A stretch of 35,566 bases of DNA from assembly GCA_000195205.2 (NCBI GenBank), contig AEPR01000054.1, positions 1 through 35,566 of the forward strand, given 5' to 3'. A program made the position numbers and the translations under genes. The notes beneath the pieces were generated by a model. It saw only the letters and a program-made list of their open reading frames with translations. It ran no database searches and was not told the DNA's origin. Origin of the DNA: Oxalobacteraceae bacterium IMCC9480. Lineage in GTDB: Bacteria; Pseudomonadota; Gammaproteobacteria; Burkholderiales; Burkholderiaceae_D. This document shows, piece after piece, positions 24,565 through 33,736 of this stretch (position 1 is the first letter of the stretch; each line of letters starts with the position of its first letter).

Positions 24565-25482
24565 ATGTTGAGTTACCGCCACGCCTTCCATGCGGGCAAT
24601 CATGCCGACGTCCTCAAGCACGTCGTGATGATGCAGCTGCTGCGCTACCTCAATCAAAAAGACACGCCCTACATGTACATCGATACCCACGCCGGTGCAG
24701 GCGTGTATGCCCTCGATGGCGGTTACGCGGCCAAGAATGCCGAATTCGAAAGCGGTGTCGCGCCGCTGTGGAGCCGCAAGGACTTGCCGCCGGTCCTGCA
24801 TGAATACATACAGATGATCAAGAAGATGAATCCGAGCGGCAAGCTGCGCTATTACCCGGGTTCGCCGTATGTGGCCGACAAGGTCATGCGCGAAGCCGAC
24901 CGCTTGCGCCTGTTCGAGCTGCACCCGTCCGACGCCCGCATCCTGCAGGACAATTTCCGCAAGGTCGAAGCCCATGCTGCCGAGCAGGGCGTGCGCGCCA
25001 CCGTGCGCGGCAAGCGCATCATGATCCAGAAGGGTGACGGCTTCCTCGGCCTCAAGGCGCTGCTGCCGCCGCCGTCCCGGCGCGGACTGGTATTGATCGA
25101 TCCGCCTTACGAAGACAAGTCCGATTACAAGCGCGTCAAGGACACGCTGCAGGATGCGTTGGGGCGCTTCGCCACCGGCACCTACGCGGTCTGGTACCCG
25201 GTGCTGCACCGGATGGAATCGCGCCAGTTGCCCGACAAGCTCAAGCGTCTGCAGGCCAATGGCTGGCTCAATGTCACCTTGTCGATCGCTGAAGCTTCGC
25301 CGGATGGATTCGGTTTGCATAGCAGCGGTATGTTCGTGATCAATCCGCCGTTCGGACTCGAGGCTATGCTCAAGGACTTGATGCCATTCCTGGTCAAGAC
25401 ACTTGGCCGCGACAGCGGTGCCGGCTTCACCCTCGAAACCGGTACGACGGCCGTTCCTTACACCGGTACCCGACGGGTCTGA
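24565..25482 (+). CDS. rlmJ: 23S rRNA (adenine-2030-N6)-methyltransferase
   Basis: This 305-residue enzyme uses S-adenosylmethionine to methylate A2030 (E. coli numbering) of 23S rRNA. The N-terminus MLSYRHAFHAGNHADVLKHV is diagnostic for RlmJ. YIDTHAGAGVYAL is the SAM-binding motif I and LIDPPYEDKSDY the DPPY catalytic motif. The C-terminal segment includes MFVINPPFGLE. I chose the ATG at 24565 because the frame upstream (to 24511) is unrelated. The C-terminal end (TGTTAVPYTGTRRV) is about 20 residues longer than in E. coli. greB follows after 11 bases. Confidence 0.95.
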   Translation: MLSYRHAFHAGNHADVLKHVVMMQLLRYLNQKDTPYMYIDTHAGAGVYALDGGYAAKNAEFESGVAPLWSRKDLPPVLHEYIQMIKKMNPSGKLRYYPGSPYVADKVMREADRLRLFELHPSDARILQDNFRKVEAHAAEQGVRATVRGKRIMIQKGDGFLGLKALLPPPSRRGLVLIDPPYEDKSDYKRVKDTLQDALGRFATGTYAVWYPVLHRMESRQLPDKLKRLQANGWLNVTLSIAEASPDGFGLHSSGMFVINPPFGLEAMLKDLMPFLVKTLGRDSGAGFTLETGTTAVPYTGTRRV

Positions 25483-25493
25483 AGCGAATCACG

Positions 25494-26057
25494 ATGAACA
25501 AGGCATTTGTCAAGGAATCCGACAACGACGACGATGATGACGAGCTCGCGTTGCCGGAAATTCCGGCCGGTACCCGCAACTACATGACGCCTGCCGGTTT
25601 CCAGCGCATGCGCGAAGAGTTGCTGCACCTGATCGATGTCGATAGGCCGGAGGTCGTGCACATCGTCCATTGGGCGGCATCAAACGGCGACCGGTCCGAA
25701 AACGGCGACTACATTTACGGCAAGCGGCGCTTGCGTGAAATCGATAGGCGCATTCGCTTTCTGACCAAGCGCCTTGATGTGGCCGAGGTGGTCGACCCGA
25801 CCATCCATCATGGCAATGAACAAGTGTTTTTTGGCGCAACCGTGCGCTACGAGAACAGCGCCGGAGAGCAGCATGTGATCACCATCGTCGGCATCGATGA
25901 GCTCGATCCCTTGCATGGCAAGATCAGCTGGATTTCACCGGTGGCGCGGGCCATCACGAAGTCGCGCGTAGGCGATACGATCACCCTGAAGACGCCGTCC
26001 GGTGTCGAAGAATTGCAGATACTTGAAGTGACTTACCCGGCGCCGGCAGCGCCCTGA
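25494..26057 (+). CDS. greB: Transcription elongation factor GreB
   Basis: This 187-residue factor rescues backtracked RNA polymerase by stimulating transcript cleavage. The N-terminal coiled coil carries the acidic tip (GDRSENGDYIYGKRRLREID, about residues 65-84) that enters the secondary channel. The C-terminal FKBP-like domain runs from VFFGATVRYEN to the end (KSRVGDTITLKTPSGVEELQILEV). The YIYGKRRLREIDRRIRFL sequence marks GreB rather than GreA. An extra N-terminal segment of about 25 residues contains eight Asp or Glu in a row apart from one Asn (positions 8-17). It is convergent with spoT, with only nine bases between stops. Confidence 0.93.
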   Translation: MNKAFVKESDNDDDDDELALPEIPAGTRNYMTPAGFQRMREELLHLIDVDRPEVVHIVHWAASNGDRSENGDYIYGKRRLREIDRRIRFLTKRLDVAEVVDPTIHHGNEQVFFGATVRYENSAGEQHVITIVGIDELDPLHGKISWISPVARAITKSRVGDTITLKTPSGVEELQILEVTYPAPAAP

Positions 26058-26066
26058 TACCAGCGG

Positions 26067-28367
26067 TCAGTTCGCGGGATTGCTCCACTGGCCGCGCTCA
26101 CGCAAGATACGCGTCACGCCAGTAATGCTGCGTACATTACGCATCATGCGCGCCAGATGAACACGATCTTCGACCTGCACCGTAAACCGCAACTGCGTCA
26201 TGATCGAATCGTGGTCTTCATCCATTCCGACGAAAGTAATGTTGGCATCGGATTCACCGATCTCGGCGGCTACCCGCGCCAGCACACCGCGCTCGTTGGT
26301 GACCAGCACGATGACGCGGCAATCGAAACGCCGGTTCAGGTCGGCACCCCAGACCACATCGATCCAGCGTTCAGGTTCCTTGTCGCGGCTGCGTCGTGCG
26401 ACATCACATTCCTGGCTGTGCACGACCAGACCCTGGTCGCGCTTGAGCTGGCCGGTGATCTTGTCGCCCGGAATAGGCAGGCAACATTGCGCCAGTTGCA
26501 CGGCCACGCCATCGCTGCCGTAAATGATGACCGGATCGAGCTTGGTGACGGCGAGGTCATCGGCCGCGCCGCTGATCCGCGCCTGCAGCGGTTGGCCCAT
26601 CGTGTCATTGAGACCCATGATGTGGCGTGCCACCAGTGCCGCCATGCGCTTGCCGATGCCGATGTCGGCATGCAGTTCGTCGAGCGATTGGGCGCTGGAT
26701 TCGTTGAGTAGCCGCTCCATCGTCGGGGCAGGGATGGTCGAGTCGAGATTCAGTGCCGCCAGTGCCTGGCCCAGCAGCAGCGCACCCAGTTCGACCGATT
26801 CCGACAGATTGATCGTGCGCAGATGATGCCGGATCGCCGAACGGGCCTTGCCGGTTCGCACAAAAGTCAGCCAGGTCGGGCTCGGACGTGAACTGGCCGA
26901 GGTGATGATCTCGACGATATCGCCGTTGCGCAGTTCGGTGCGCAGCGGTGCGTGTTCGTGGTTGATGCGTGTGGCGACAGTCTGGTCGCCGATATCGGTA
27001 TGGATCGAGTACGCAAAGTCGAGCGCGGTCGCGCCACGCGGCAACGCGATGATCTTTGATTTCGGGGTGAACACATAGACCGAATCCGGGAACAGGTCGA
27101 CCTTCACATGCTCGAGAAATTCGGCCGAGTCGCCGGTCTGTTTCTGGATGTCGAGCAGCGACTGCAACCACGCATGGGTGCGCTGCTGCAGGTCAGTCAG
27201 GTTGTTCTCGTCATCCTTGTAGAGCCAATGCGCGGCGACACCGGATTCGGCGACGCGGTGCATTTCCTGGGTACGGATCTGGAATTCGACCGGCGTGCCA
27301 TACGGGCCGATCAGCGTCGTGTGCAGCGACTGATAGCCATTGAGCTTGGGGATCGCAATGTAGTCCTTGAACTTGCCCGGCATCGGCTTGTACAGCGCAT
27401 GCAATGTGCCGAGCGCGACATAGCAGTGGGCGAAGTTGTCGACGACGATACGAAAGCCGTAGACATCGAGCACTTGCGAGAACGACAGATGCTTGCTGCG
27501 CATCTTGCGGTAAATGCCGTATAGCGTTTTTTCGCGGCCGTAGACCTGGGCTTGCATGTCGGCCGACAGCAGCGTGTTCTTGACCGACTCCATGATCTTG
27601 CTGACCACTTCGCGCCGGTTGCCGCGGGCTGCTTTGACGGCCTTGGCGAGCGTCCGGTAACGCAAAGGATGCAGGTGCGAAAACGACAGGTCCTGCAGCT
27701 CGCGGTAAATATTGTTGAGGCCAAGACGGTGCGCAATCGGCACGTAGACTTCCATCGTCTCGCCGGCGATGCGGCGCTTTTTTTCGGGCTTCATCGAGCC
27801 GAGCGTGCGCATGTTGTGCAGCCGGTCCGCCAGCTTGATCAGGATCACGCGCACATCGCGCGCCATCGCCAGCAGCATCTTGCGGAAGTTCTCGGCCTGG
27901 GCTTCGATCTGGCTCTGGAATTCGATCTTTTCGAGCTTGGACAAGCCGTCGACCAGCGCCGCGACCGGTGCGCCGAAGCGTTCGATCAGTTCTTCTTTTT
28001 TGACGTCCTGGTCTTCCATCACGTCATGCAGCAGCGCCGCCATGATCGCTTGCGCATCGAGCTTCCAGTCGGCGCAGATTTCAGCGACCGCAATCGGATG
28101 CGAAATGTACGGCTCACCTGAAACACGCATCTGGCCCAGATGCATTTCATCCGAAAAGCGATAGGCTTCCTTGACCTTTTTCAGGTCCGAGGGCGACAGG
28201 TATTCGGAGAGTTTGGCATTGAGCTGGCTGACCGATGCCACGCCAGGCGTGACCGGGTTGCCCGGGTCGGGAGAAAAGAAAGCGCCTGGCGTTTTTGGCG
28301 TCAGGCGCTCAGGCGCAGCGCGGCTAGTCAAAGCCGATATCAGGGAGTCTGCAGGAGTCAGGTTCAT
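26067..28367 (-). CDS. spoT: Bifunctional (p)ppGpp synthetase/hydrolase, SpoT/Rel family
   Basis: This 766-residue regulator of the stringent response has the usual domain order. The HD-type hydrolase comes first (SHPIAVAEI..., HD at residues 114-115, then ED), followed by the nucleotide synthetase region (GREKTLYGIYRKMRSKHLSF, DVYGFRIVV), TGS (VFTPKSKIIALPRGATALDF), a helical region, and a C-terminal ACT domain (CRVIVLVTNERGVLARVAAE). An intact HD motif supports hydrolase activity, so SpoT rather than RelA. The ATG at 28367 is preferred to a TTG nine bases upstream. It is the last gene of gmk-rpoZ-spoT, a common proteobacterial order. A 45-residue linker before the HD domain is Pro-rich. Confidence 0.95.
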   Translation of the reverse strand: MNLTPADSLISALTSRAAPERLTPKTPGAFFSPDPGNPVTPGVASVSQLNAKLSEYLSPSDLKKVKEAYRFSDEMHLGQMRVSGEPYISHPIAVAEICADWKLDAQAIMAALLHDVMEDQDVKKEELIERFGAPVAALVDGLSKLEKIEFQSQIEAQAENFRKMLLAMARDVRVILIKLADRLHNMRTLGSMKPEKKRRIAGETMEVYVPIAHRLGLNNIYRELQDLSFSHLHPLRYRTLAKAVKAARGNRREVVSKIMESVKNTLLSADMQAQVYGREKTLYGIYRKMRSKHLSFSQVLDVYGFRIVVDNFAHCYVALGTLHALYKPMPGKFKDYIAIPKLNGYQSLHTTLIGPYGTPVEFQIRTQEMHRVAESGVAAHWLYKDDENNLTDLQQRTHAWLQSLLDIQKQTGDSAEFLEHVKVDLFPDSVYVFTPKSKIIALPRGATALDFAYSIHTDIGDQTVATRINHEHAPLRTELRNGDIVEIITSASSRPSPTWLTFVRTGKARSAIRHHLRTINLSESVELGALLLGQALAALNLDSTIPAPTMERLLNESSAQSLDELHADIGIGKRMAALVARHIMGLNDTMGQPLQARISGAADDLAVTKLDPVIIYGSDGVAVQLAQCCLPIPGDKITGQLKRDQGLVVHSQECDVARRSRDKEPERWIDVVWGADLNRRFDCRVIVLVTNERGVLARVAAEIGESDANITFVGMDEDHDSIMTQLRFTVQVEDRVHLARMMRNVRSITGVTRILRERGQWSNPAN

Positions 28368-28416
28368 GCCGGTCAATTCGCTGCGCCAGTGTCATTCGAG
28401 TTACGGGGGATATCGA

Positions 28417-28620
28417 TCAGTTCGGGACTTTCTTGAGCATCTCGATACCGACTTTGCCTGCGGCGATTTCACGCAGCGCGACGACGGTAGGCTTGTCTTT
28501 GGCATCGACTTTCGGTGTGTGACCTTGCAGCAGCTGGCGCGCGCGATAGGTTGCGGCGAGGGTCAGCTGAAAACGATTCGGGATGTATTTGGTGCAATCT
28601 TCGATGGTAATGCGGGCCAT
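28417..28620 (-). CDS. rpoZ: RNA polymerase omega subunit
   Basis: This 67-residue omega subunit helps assemble and stabilise RNA polymerase and contributes to a ppGpp site. The conserved start [20 protein letters not shown] is clear, followed by [20 protein letters not shown] and [12 protein letters not shown]. The ATG at 28620 has AGGAG with a suitable spacing. The frame is open nine codons further up but without support. It lies between gmk and spoT, linking ppGpp synthesis with its target enzyme. Confidence 0.95.
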   Translation of the reverse strand: MARITIEDCTKYIPNRFQLTLAATYRARQLLQGHTPKVDAKDKPTVVALREIAAGKVGIEMLKKVPN

Positions 28621-28643
28621 AAGGTGCTCCTGAAATTGCGGTG

Positions 28644-29288
28644 TCAATGTACTGCGGCGTGGATGCCTAACTGGGCAAATAGGGATGTGTTGCGAGCGGC
28701 TTGTTGCGAGAACCTGCAGCGGGTTGCCTGGACTATTGCAGCAAGTTCTGACAAGGCACGCGCAAAGTCTTGATTAATAATAACATATTCAAACTCGCCG
28801 GCATGCGCCATTTCGCCGCCAGCGGCCAGCAGACGGCGCGTGATGATGTGTGGTTCGTCCTGCCCGCGTTTGTTCAGGCGTTCCTCGAGTGCATCGATCG
28901 ACGGCGGCAGGATGAAAATCCTTACGCCGTACGGAAACTGCTTCTTGACCTGCTGTGCGCCTTGCCAATCGATTTCCAGCAGCACGTCGGTGCCCGACTT
29001 GATCTGGTCGGCGATCATGACACGCGAAGTGCCGTAGTAATTGCCATGCACTTCGGCCGATTCGAGGAATTCACCGGCATCGCGCCGCGCCAGAAAATCG
29101 GCGGCCGTCGTGAAGTAATACTCGCGGCCGTGCTGCTCGCCGGGGCGGGGCGGGCGTGTCGTGTACGAGATCGACAGTTTCAGGACAGGCTCCTGCGCCA
29201 GCAATGCATTGACCAGCGTTGATTTGCCGGCACCCGAAGGGGCGACCACCATGAACAGGCTGCCGGCGGAAGTATTGTCGTCGTGCAT
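28644..29288 (-). CDS. gmk: Guanylate kinase
   Basis: This 214-residue enzyme phosphorylates GMP to GDP with ATP. The P-loop APSGAGKST is at residues 16-24. The GMP-binding [19 protein letters not shown] segment follows, then the lid region ([13 protein letters not shown]) and [11 protein letters not shown]. Length is normal (about 205-215). A weak CGGGA lies five bases before the ATG. It starts the gmk-rpoZ-spoT group; the rpoZ start lies 23 bases after its stop. Confidence 0.96.
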   Translation of the reverse strand: MHDDNTSAGSLFMVVAPSGAGKSTLVNALLAQEPVLKLSISYTTRPPRPGEQHGREYYFTTAADFLARRDAGEFLESAEVHGNYYGTSRVMIADQIKSGTDVLLEIDWQGAQQVKKQFPYGVRIFILPPSIDALEERLNKRGQDEPHIITRRLLAAGGEMAHAGEFEYVIINQDFARALSELAAIVQATRCRFSQQAARNTSLFAQLGIHAAVH

Positions 29289-29432
29289 AAAAATCCCGGA
29301 AGTAAAACAGCTGCTGCCACAAGGGCTGCAGCGTGATGGAAAAAGAGGGTGTCTTCAGGCTACACGATAAGCGGTCAAAAGGCAGCTATTCCCGCTTGCC
29401 AATGTGTCCGGCAGCGCGTGTGCCATCCGCAT

Positions 29433-30344
29433 TTACTCGAGGTTCTGGACCTGCTCGCGCATCTGGTCGATCAGCAGCTTGAGCTCCATGGCCGCATCGG
29501 CCAGTTCCTTCAGTGCGGCTTTCGAACCGACCGTATTGGCTTCACGGTTCAGCTCCTGCATCATGAAATCAAGCCGCTTGCCGACCTGGCCGCCTTTTTT
29601 CAGGATGTGCCGGGTTTCGTCGAGATGCGCGGCGAGGCGCGACAGTTCTTCGGCCACGTCGATGCGGATGCCGTACAGCGTCACTTCCTGGCGGATCCGT
29701 TCGATGACTTCATCACGTGAAAGATTGGCTGTGGCGCCCGGTTGTTGCAGCGCCAGTCCGAGCGCTTCTTCGAGGCGCTCGACTGACTTCTGCTGGAATT
29801 GCGCGATGACTTGCGGGATCAGCGGTGCGATGCGGCGCACGATCCCGTCCATCGCTTCGATGCGGGTAATCAGTGTCGCTGCCAGCGCCGCGCCTTCACG
29901 TTCGCGCGATTCGATGAAGGCAGCCAGTGCCTCGCCGATCGCGATCGCGGCGTCCGCCTGCAAGGTGTCCTGGCCGAGTTCGGCGTCTTCGATCATGCCA
30001 GGCCAGCGCAGCAGTTCGCCGACCGACATCGGCGTGGCCGACGACACGTGCGAGCGCACTTCTGCTTGCAGCAGTGCCAGTGATTTGAGCAGTCCGGTAT
30101 TGATGCGTTGCGATGCACCGGTGGCCGCCTTGCGGCCGAAGCTGACGCGACATTCAACCTTGCCGCGCGTGAGGCGGCCCATGATCGCTTCGCGCAGCAT
30201 CGGCTCGAACGCGCGCAGGTCATCGTTGATGCGAAACTGCAGGTCTAGGAAGCGGGAATTGACGCTCTTGACTTCGATGGTCAGGGTGCCACCGGAGGTT
30301 TCACGGGTGACGACGGCATAGCCGGTCATGCTGCTGATAGCCAA
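29433..30344 (-). CDS. yicC: YicC family endoribonuclease-like protein
   Basis: This 303-residue protein has the YicC N-terminal domain (SMTGYAVVTRETSGGTLTIE, SVNSRFLDLQFRIND, RGKVECRVSF) and the C-terminal DUF1732 domain (EVTLYGIRIDVAEELSRLAAHL, then GKRLDFMMQELNREANTVGSKA). E. coli YicC has been linked to RNA decay as an RNase. I accept a TTG start at 30344: GAGGA lies six bases upstream (30351-30355) and the family normally has three residues before SMT. The ATG at 30329 would cut these off. It diverges from the kinase gene. A 144-base gap without an obvious terminator separates it from gmk. Confidence 0.92.
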   Translation of the reverse strand: MAISSMTGYAVVTRETSGGTLTIEVKSVNSRFLDLQFRINDDLRAFEPMLREAIMGRLTRGKVECRVSFGRKAATGASQRINTGLLKSLALLQAEVRSHVSSATPMSVGELLRWPGMIEDAELGQDTLQADAAIAIGEALAAFIESREREGAALAATLITRIEAMDGIVRRIAPLIPQVIAQFQQKSVERLEEALGLALQQPGATANLSRDEVIERIRQEVTLYGIRIDVAEELSRLAAHLDETRHILKKGGQVGKRLDFMMQELNREANTVGSKAALKELADAAMELKLLIDQMREQVQNLE

Positions 30345-30363
30345 ATTGAGTCCTCGGTTGTAC

Positions 30364-30392
30364 TTTACAAATCAGGGATTAGTCCACACAAT
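30364..30392 (+). promoter_or_regulatory. Possible promoter of the kinase-phosphatase genes
   Basis: TTTACA (30364-30369), 17 bases, CACAAT (30387-30392) is a reasonable sigma70 pair in the yicC/kinase divergent region, 78 bases before the kinase ATG. A weaker minus-strand pair (TTGTGT, 18 bases, TAAAGT) overlaps it and could serve yicC. Confidence 0.4.
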
Positions 30393-30470
30393 CCATCGAA
30401 CCAGACGGCCCGCCGGAGGTTTGCCGGCTGCGGTTTTTGCTGCGATCCGGCCAACACGTTTTAGGAAAAC

Positions 30471-31442
30471 ATGGCAGCACAAAACAACGCAGCGCTTCCT
30501 GACGGACTACAAATTTCCGGCTACCGCATTGTAAAGAAGATCGCCTCCGGCGGGTTCAGTATCGTCTACCTCGCCTATGACGAAGACGGCAATGCCGTCG
30601 CGATCAAGGAGTACCTGCCGTCCTCGCTGGCACTGCGCGAAGCGGGTGAACTGGCACCAACCATCTCGCCCGAAAACCTGCCGATCTTTCGCATCGGCCT
30701 GAAATGTTTTTTTGAAGAGGGCCGCGCACTGGCGCGCATCTCGCATCCGAACGTGGTCAGCGTGGTCAATTTTTTCAGGGCCAACGATACCGTCTACATG
30801 GTCATGGCCTACGAATCCGGACGCTCGCTGCAGGACCACATCCTGCGCCGCCGCGACAAGGGCGAAAAGCCGCTGGTGTCGGAGCGCTTCATCCGCAAGA
30901 TGTTCAGCCAGGTCATGAATGGCTTGCGCGAAGTCCACACCAACAAGTTGCTGCACCTCGATTTGAAGCCCGCCAATATTTATCTGCGCGTCGATGGCAC
31001 GCCCATCCTGCTCGACTTCGGCGCGGCACGGCAAACCCTGAAAGCCGACCTGCCGAAGTTATATCCGATGTACACGCCCGGATTTGCGCCGCCCGAGCTG
31101 TATTCGAAGAACGGCAACCTCGGTCCGTGGACCGACATCTACAGCATCGGTGCCTCGATGTTTGCGTGCATGGTCGGCGCGCCGCCGCAACCGGCCGACC
31201 AGCGCAAGATCAACGACAAGATGGATGGCCACCTGCAAAAGCTCGAAGGCATTTACTCGGCCGACCTGATCCAGGTAATCCGCTGGAGCCTGATGATCGA
31301 TCCGCTGGAGCGGCCGCAAAGTGTCTTCGCGTTGCAAAAAGCCTTGCAGGAACCGGTGCCGGAAAAGCCCGCTGCCGGCAAATTCAGTGTCACGCTCGAT
31401 CGGCTCAAAAGCCTGTTCGGCGGATCCGGCCAGCCGCACTGA
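30471..31442 (+). CDS. Serine/threonine protein kinase (Hanks type)
   Basis: This 323-residue kinase has its domain at about residues 18-290. The Gly-rich loop is ASGGFSIVY (25-33) and the ATP lysine is Lys46 in VAIKEY. The catalytic loop is HLDLKPANI (162-170, Asp164, Lys166, Asn169), DFGAA is at 182-186 and an APPE-type segment follows the activation loop. HLD replaces HRD, so this is not an RD kinase. No transmembrane helix or sensor domain is seen; it looks cytosolic. AGGA is seven to eight bases before the ATG. A PP2C phosphatase gene follows after 45 bases, the usual kinase/phosphatase pairing. Substrates are unknown. Confidence 0.92.
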   Translation: MAAQNNAALPDGLQISGYRIVKKIASGGFSIVYLAYDEDGNAVAIKEYLPSSLALREAGELAPTISPENLPIFRIGLKCFFEEGRALARISHPNVVSVVNFFRANDTVYMVMAYESGRSLQDHILRRRDKGEKPLVSERFIRKMFSQVMNGLREVHTNKLLHLDLKPANIYLRVDGTPILLDFGAARQTLKADLPKLYPMYTPGFAPPELYSKNGNLGPWTDIYSIGASMFACMVGAPPQPADQRKINDKMDGHLQKLEGIYSADLIQVIRWSLMIDPLERPQSVFALQKALQEPVPEKPAAGKFSVTLDRLKSLFGGSGQPH

Positions 31443-31487
31443 GGCCGATCCGATCATGCCTGTCCCTCTTTTTTTAGCGAGTCTGCA

Positions 31488-32417
31488 ATGAGATTCTCCG
31501 TCTACCAGGAAAGCCAGATCGGTGGCCGCAAGGTCAATCAGGACCGCATGGGCTACAGCTACACGCGCGACGCCTTGCTGCTGTTGCTGGCCGATGGCAT
31601 GGGCGGACACGCGCATGGCGAAATCGCCGCCACCATTGCGATGCAGACGATAGGAGCGATGTTCCAGCAGCAGGCCGATCCCTACATCAAGAAACCCGAA
31701 CGCTTTCTGGAGGACAGTTTCTTCGCTGCCCACCGCGAAATCCACCGGTATCGCGCCGCCCACGGCATGCCGGAAACCCCGCGTACCACCATCGTCACCT
31801 GCGTGGTCCAGCACAACACCGCGTACTGGGCGCATTGCGGCGATTCGCGCCTGTACTGGATGCGCGATGGCGAGATCCTGGCCCGCACGCGCGACCACTC
31901 GCGCATCGAAACGCTGATCGCCCAAGGCCGCGCCGATCCGTCCGAACGGGCCACGCATCCCGATCGCAACAAGTTGTTCAACTGCCTCGGTGCACCCAAC
32001 CTGCCGATCGTCGAAATTTCGCGGCGTGCCAGCCTGCAGGCCGGCGACGTGATGCTGTTGTGTTCGGATGGCCTGTGGGGTGTGTTGCCCGATAACGTGC
32101 TGGCGCAAAGCCTGCAAAACAAGACCATCGTGCGCGCCGTGCCGGAGCTCATCAACAGCGCTACCAGCATCGCCGGCAAGAACAGCGATAATGTTACCGC
32201 ACTGGCGATGATGTGGGAAAGCGGCTCCAGCCTGGCTGACCCGAACACCGTCACCACCAACGTCCTGCCGCCGGGTGCCGTCACCACCACGATCCAGTCG
32301 GCCTTGCAGTCGGCCGCGGAACCGGTCGACGGCTACGACGACAGCGCCATAGAAAAAGCCATCGAAGAAATTCGCGGCGCCATTGAAAAATCTACACGTA
32401 TCACTTCCAGGAATTAA
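31488..32417 (+). CDS. PP2C-type serine/threonine phosphatase
   Basis: This 309-residue phosphatase has PPM-family metal-binding motifs: NQDR (residues 17-20), LADGMGGHAHGE (34-45), CGDSRLYWMRDGEI, LLCSDGLWGVLPD and KNSDNVTALAM. All core aspartates appear intact. After the catalytic domain there is a tail of about 70 residues, Thr/Ser-rich then acidic and basic, with no recognised domain. It probably reverses phosphorylation by the kinase encoded just upstream. rph starts three bases after its stop, so the kinase, phosphatase, rph, rdgB and hemW may share transcripts. Confidence 0.92.
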   Translation: MRFSVYQESQIGGRKVNQDRMGYSYTRDALLLLLADGMGGHAHGEIAATIAMQTIGAMFQQQADPYIKKPERFLEDSFFAAHREIHRYRAAHGMPETPRTTIVTCVVQHNTAYWAHCGDSRLYWMRDGEILARTRDHSRIETLIAQGRADPSERATHPDRNKLFNCLGAPNLPIVEISRRASLQAGDVMLLCSDGLWGVLPDNVLAQSLQNKTIVRAVPELINSATSIAGKNSDNVTALAMMWESGSSLADPNTVTTNVLPPGAVTTTIQSALQSAAEPVDGYDDSAIEKAIEEIRGAIEKSTRITSRN

Positions 32418-32420
32418 GCC

Positions 32421-33155
32421 ATGTCAGTTCAACTCCGTCCCAGCGGTCGCACCGCCGATGCCCTGCGTCCGGTTCGCCTCACGCGCCACTACACCAAACA
32501 TGCCGAAGGCTCGGTCCTGATCGAATTCGGCGACACCAAAGTCATCTGCACCGCCAGCATCGAAGACAAGGTGCCGGGCTTTTTGAAAGGCAAGGGGCAG
32601 GGCTGGATGACCGCCGAATACGGCATGCTGCCGCGCTCGACCCACACCCGCATGGCGCGAGAAGCGGCCAAGGGCAAGCAGTCCGGCCGCACCCAGGAAA
32701 TCCAGCGCCTGATCGGCCGTTCGCTGCGTGCCGCGTTCGATCTGTCGGCCTTCGGCGAGCGCACCTTGCACCTCGATTGCGACGTAATCCAGGCCGATGG
32801 CGGCACCCGCACCGCCTCGATCACCGGCGCGATGGTGGCGGCGCATGATGCGTTCTCGAAGCTGGTCGATACCGGCGTCCTGAGCGCCATGCCGCTCAAG
32901 CATTTCGTCGCCGCGATCTCGGTCGGCGTGTTCCAAGGCACACCGGTGCTGGACCTCGATTACGACGAAGACTCGACCTGCGACACCGACATGAATGTCG
33001 TCATGACCGATGCCGGCCACTTCATCGAAGTGCAGGGCACGGCCGAAGGCGCGGCCTTCGATCGCGCCACGATGAACCAGTTGCTCGACCTGGCCGATGG
33101 CGGCATTCGTGACCTGATTGCCTTGCAGCGGCGCGAACTCGGTTTGCCTGCATGA
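32421..33155 (+). CDS. rph: Ribonuclease PH
   Basis: This 244-residue phosphorolytic 3'-5' exoribonuclease trims tRNA 3' ends. Conserved family segments are present: [79 protein letters not shown]-type region and [18 protein letters not shown]. The C-terminal acid motif is [15 protein letters not shown]. Full length, no frameshift (unlike E. coli K-12 rph-1). An AGGA lies about eight bases upstream, within the end of the phosphatase gene. The stop overlaps the rdgB ATG (ATGA). Confidence 0.96.
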   Translation: MSVQLRPSGRTADALRPVRLTRHYTKHAEGSVLIEFGDTKVICTASIEDKVPGFLKGKGQGWMTAEYGMLPRSTHTRMAREAAKGKQSGRTQEIQRLIGRSLRAAFDLSAFGERTLHLDCDVIQADGGTRTASITGAMVAAHDAFSKLVDTGVLSAMPLKHFVAAISVGVFQGTPVLDLDYDEDSTCDTDMNVVMTDAGHFIEVQGTAEGAAFDRATMNQLLDLADGGIRDLIALQRRELGLPA

Positions 33156-33736
33156 GTAGCCAACTGGTCCTCGCCTCGAACAATCCCGGCAAGCTCGCCG
33201 AGTTCGGCGCGCTGCTGGCAACGATCGGCTTCGATGTGCGTCCGCAAGGCGAATTCAATGTCCCCGAAGCCGACGAACCGTTCCACACCTTCGTCGAAAA
33301 TGCGCTCGAAAAAGCCCGCCACGCAGCGCGCCTGACCGGCCTGCCGGCGCTGGCCGATGACTCCGGCGTGTGCGTCAATGCACTCGGTGGCCAGCCCGGC
33401 GTGCAATCGGCACGCTATGCTGGCGCGCCCAAATCGGATGCCCGCAACAGCGAAAAACTGATCGCCGACCTGCAAGCGCACACCGACAAATCGGCCTACT
33501 ACTATTGCGTGCTGGTCTACGTGCGTCATGCCGATGATCCGCAACCGGTGATCGCCGATGGTCGCTGGAAGGGCACAATCATTGACGTGCCGCGCGGCAG
33601 CAACGGCTTCGGTTACGACGCCCATTTCGAGGTCGATGGCCTCGGCAAGACGGCCGCCGAACTCGGCGCGGCAGAAAAAAATCAGCTGTCACACCGGGCT
33701 CAGGCGCTGCGCGTGCTGCTCGACAAATTACGATGA
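33152..33736 (+). CDS. rdgB: XTP/dITP diphosphatase (RdgB/HAM1 family)
   Basis: This 194-residue house-cleaning pyrophosphatase hydrolyses dITP, XTP and ITP to the monophosphates, keeping deaminated purines out of DNA and RNA. Family motifs are [18 protein letters not shown] near the start, [18 protein letters not shown] with the catalytic Asp region, [11 protein letters not shown], and the C-terminal [13 protein letters not shown] and LSHRAQALR. It overlaps rph and hemW by four bases each (ATGA), so the three are translationally coupled. Confidence 0.96.
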   Translation: MSSQLVLASNNPGKLAEFGALLATIGFDVRPQGEFNVPEADEPFHTFVENALEKARHAARLTGLPALADDSGVCVNALGGQPGVQSARYAGAPKSDARNSEKLIADLQAHTDKSAYYYCVLVYVRHADDPQPVIADGRWKGTIIDVPRGSNGFGYDAHFEVDGLGKTAAELGAAEKNQLSHRAQALRVLLDKLR

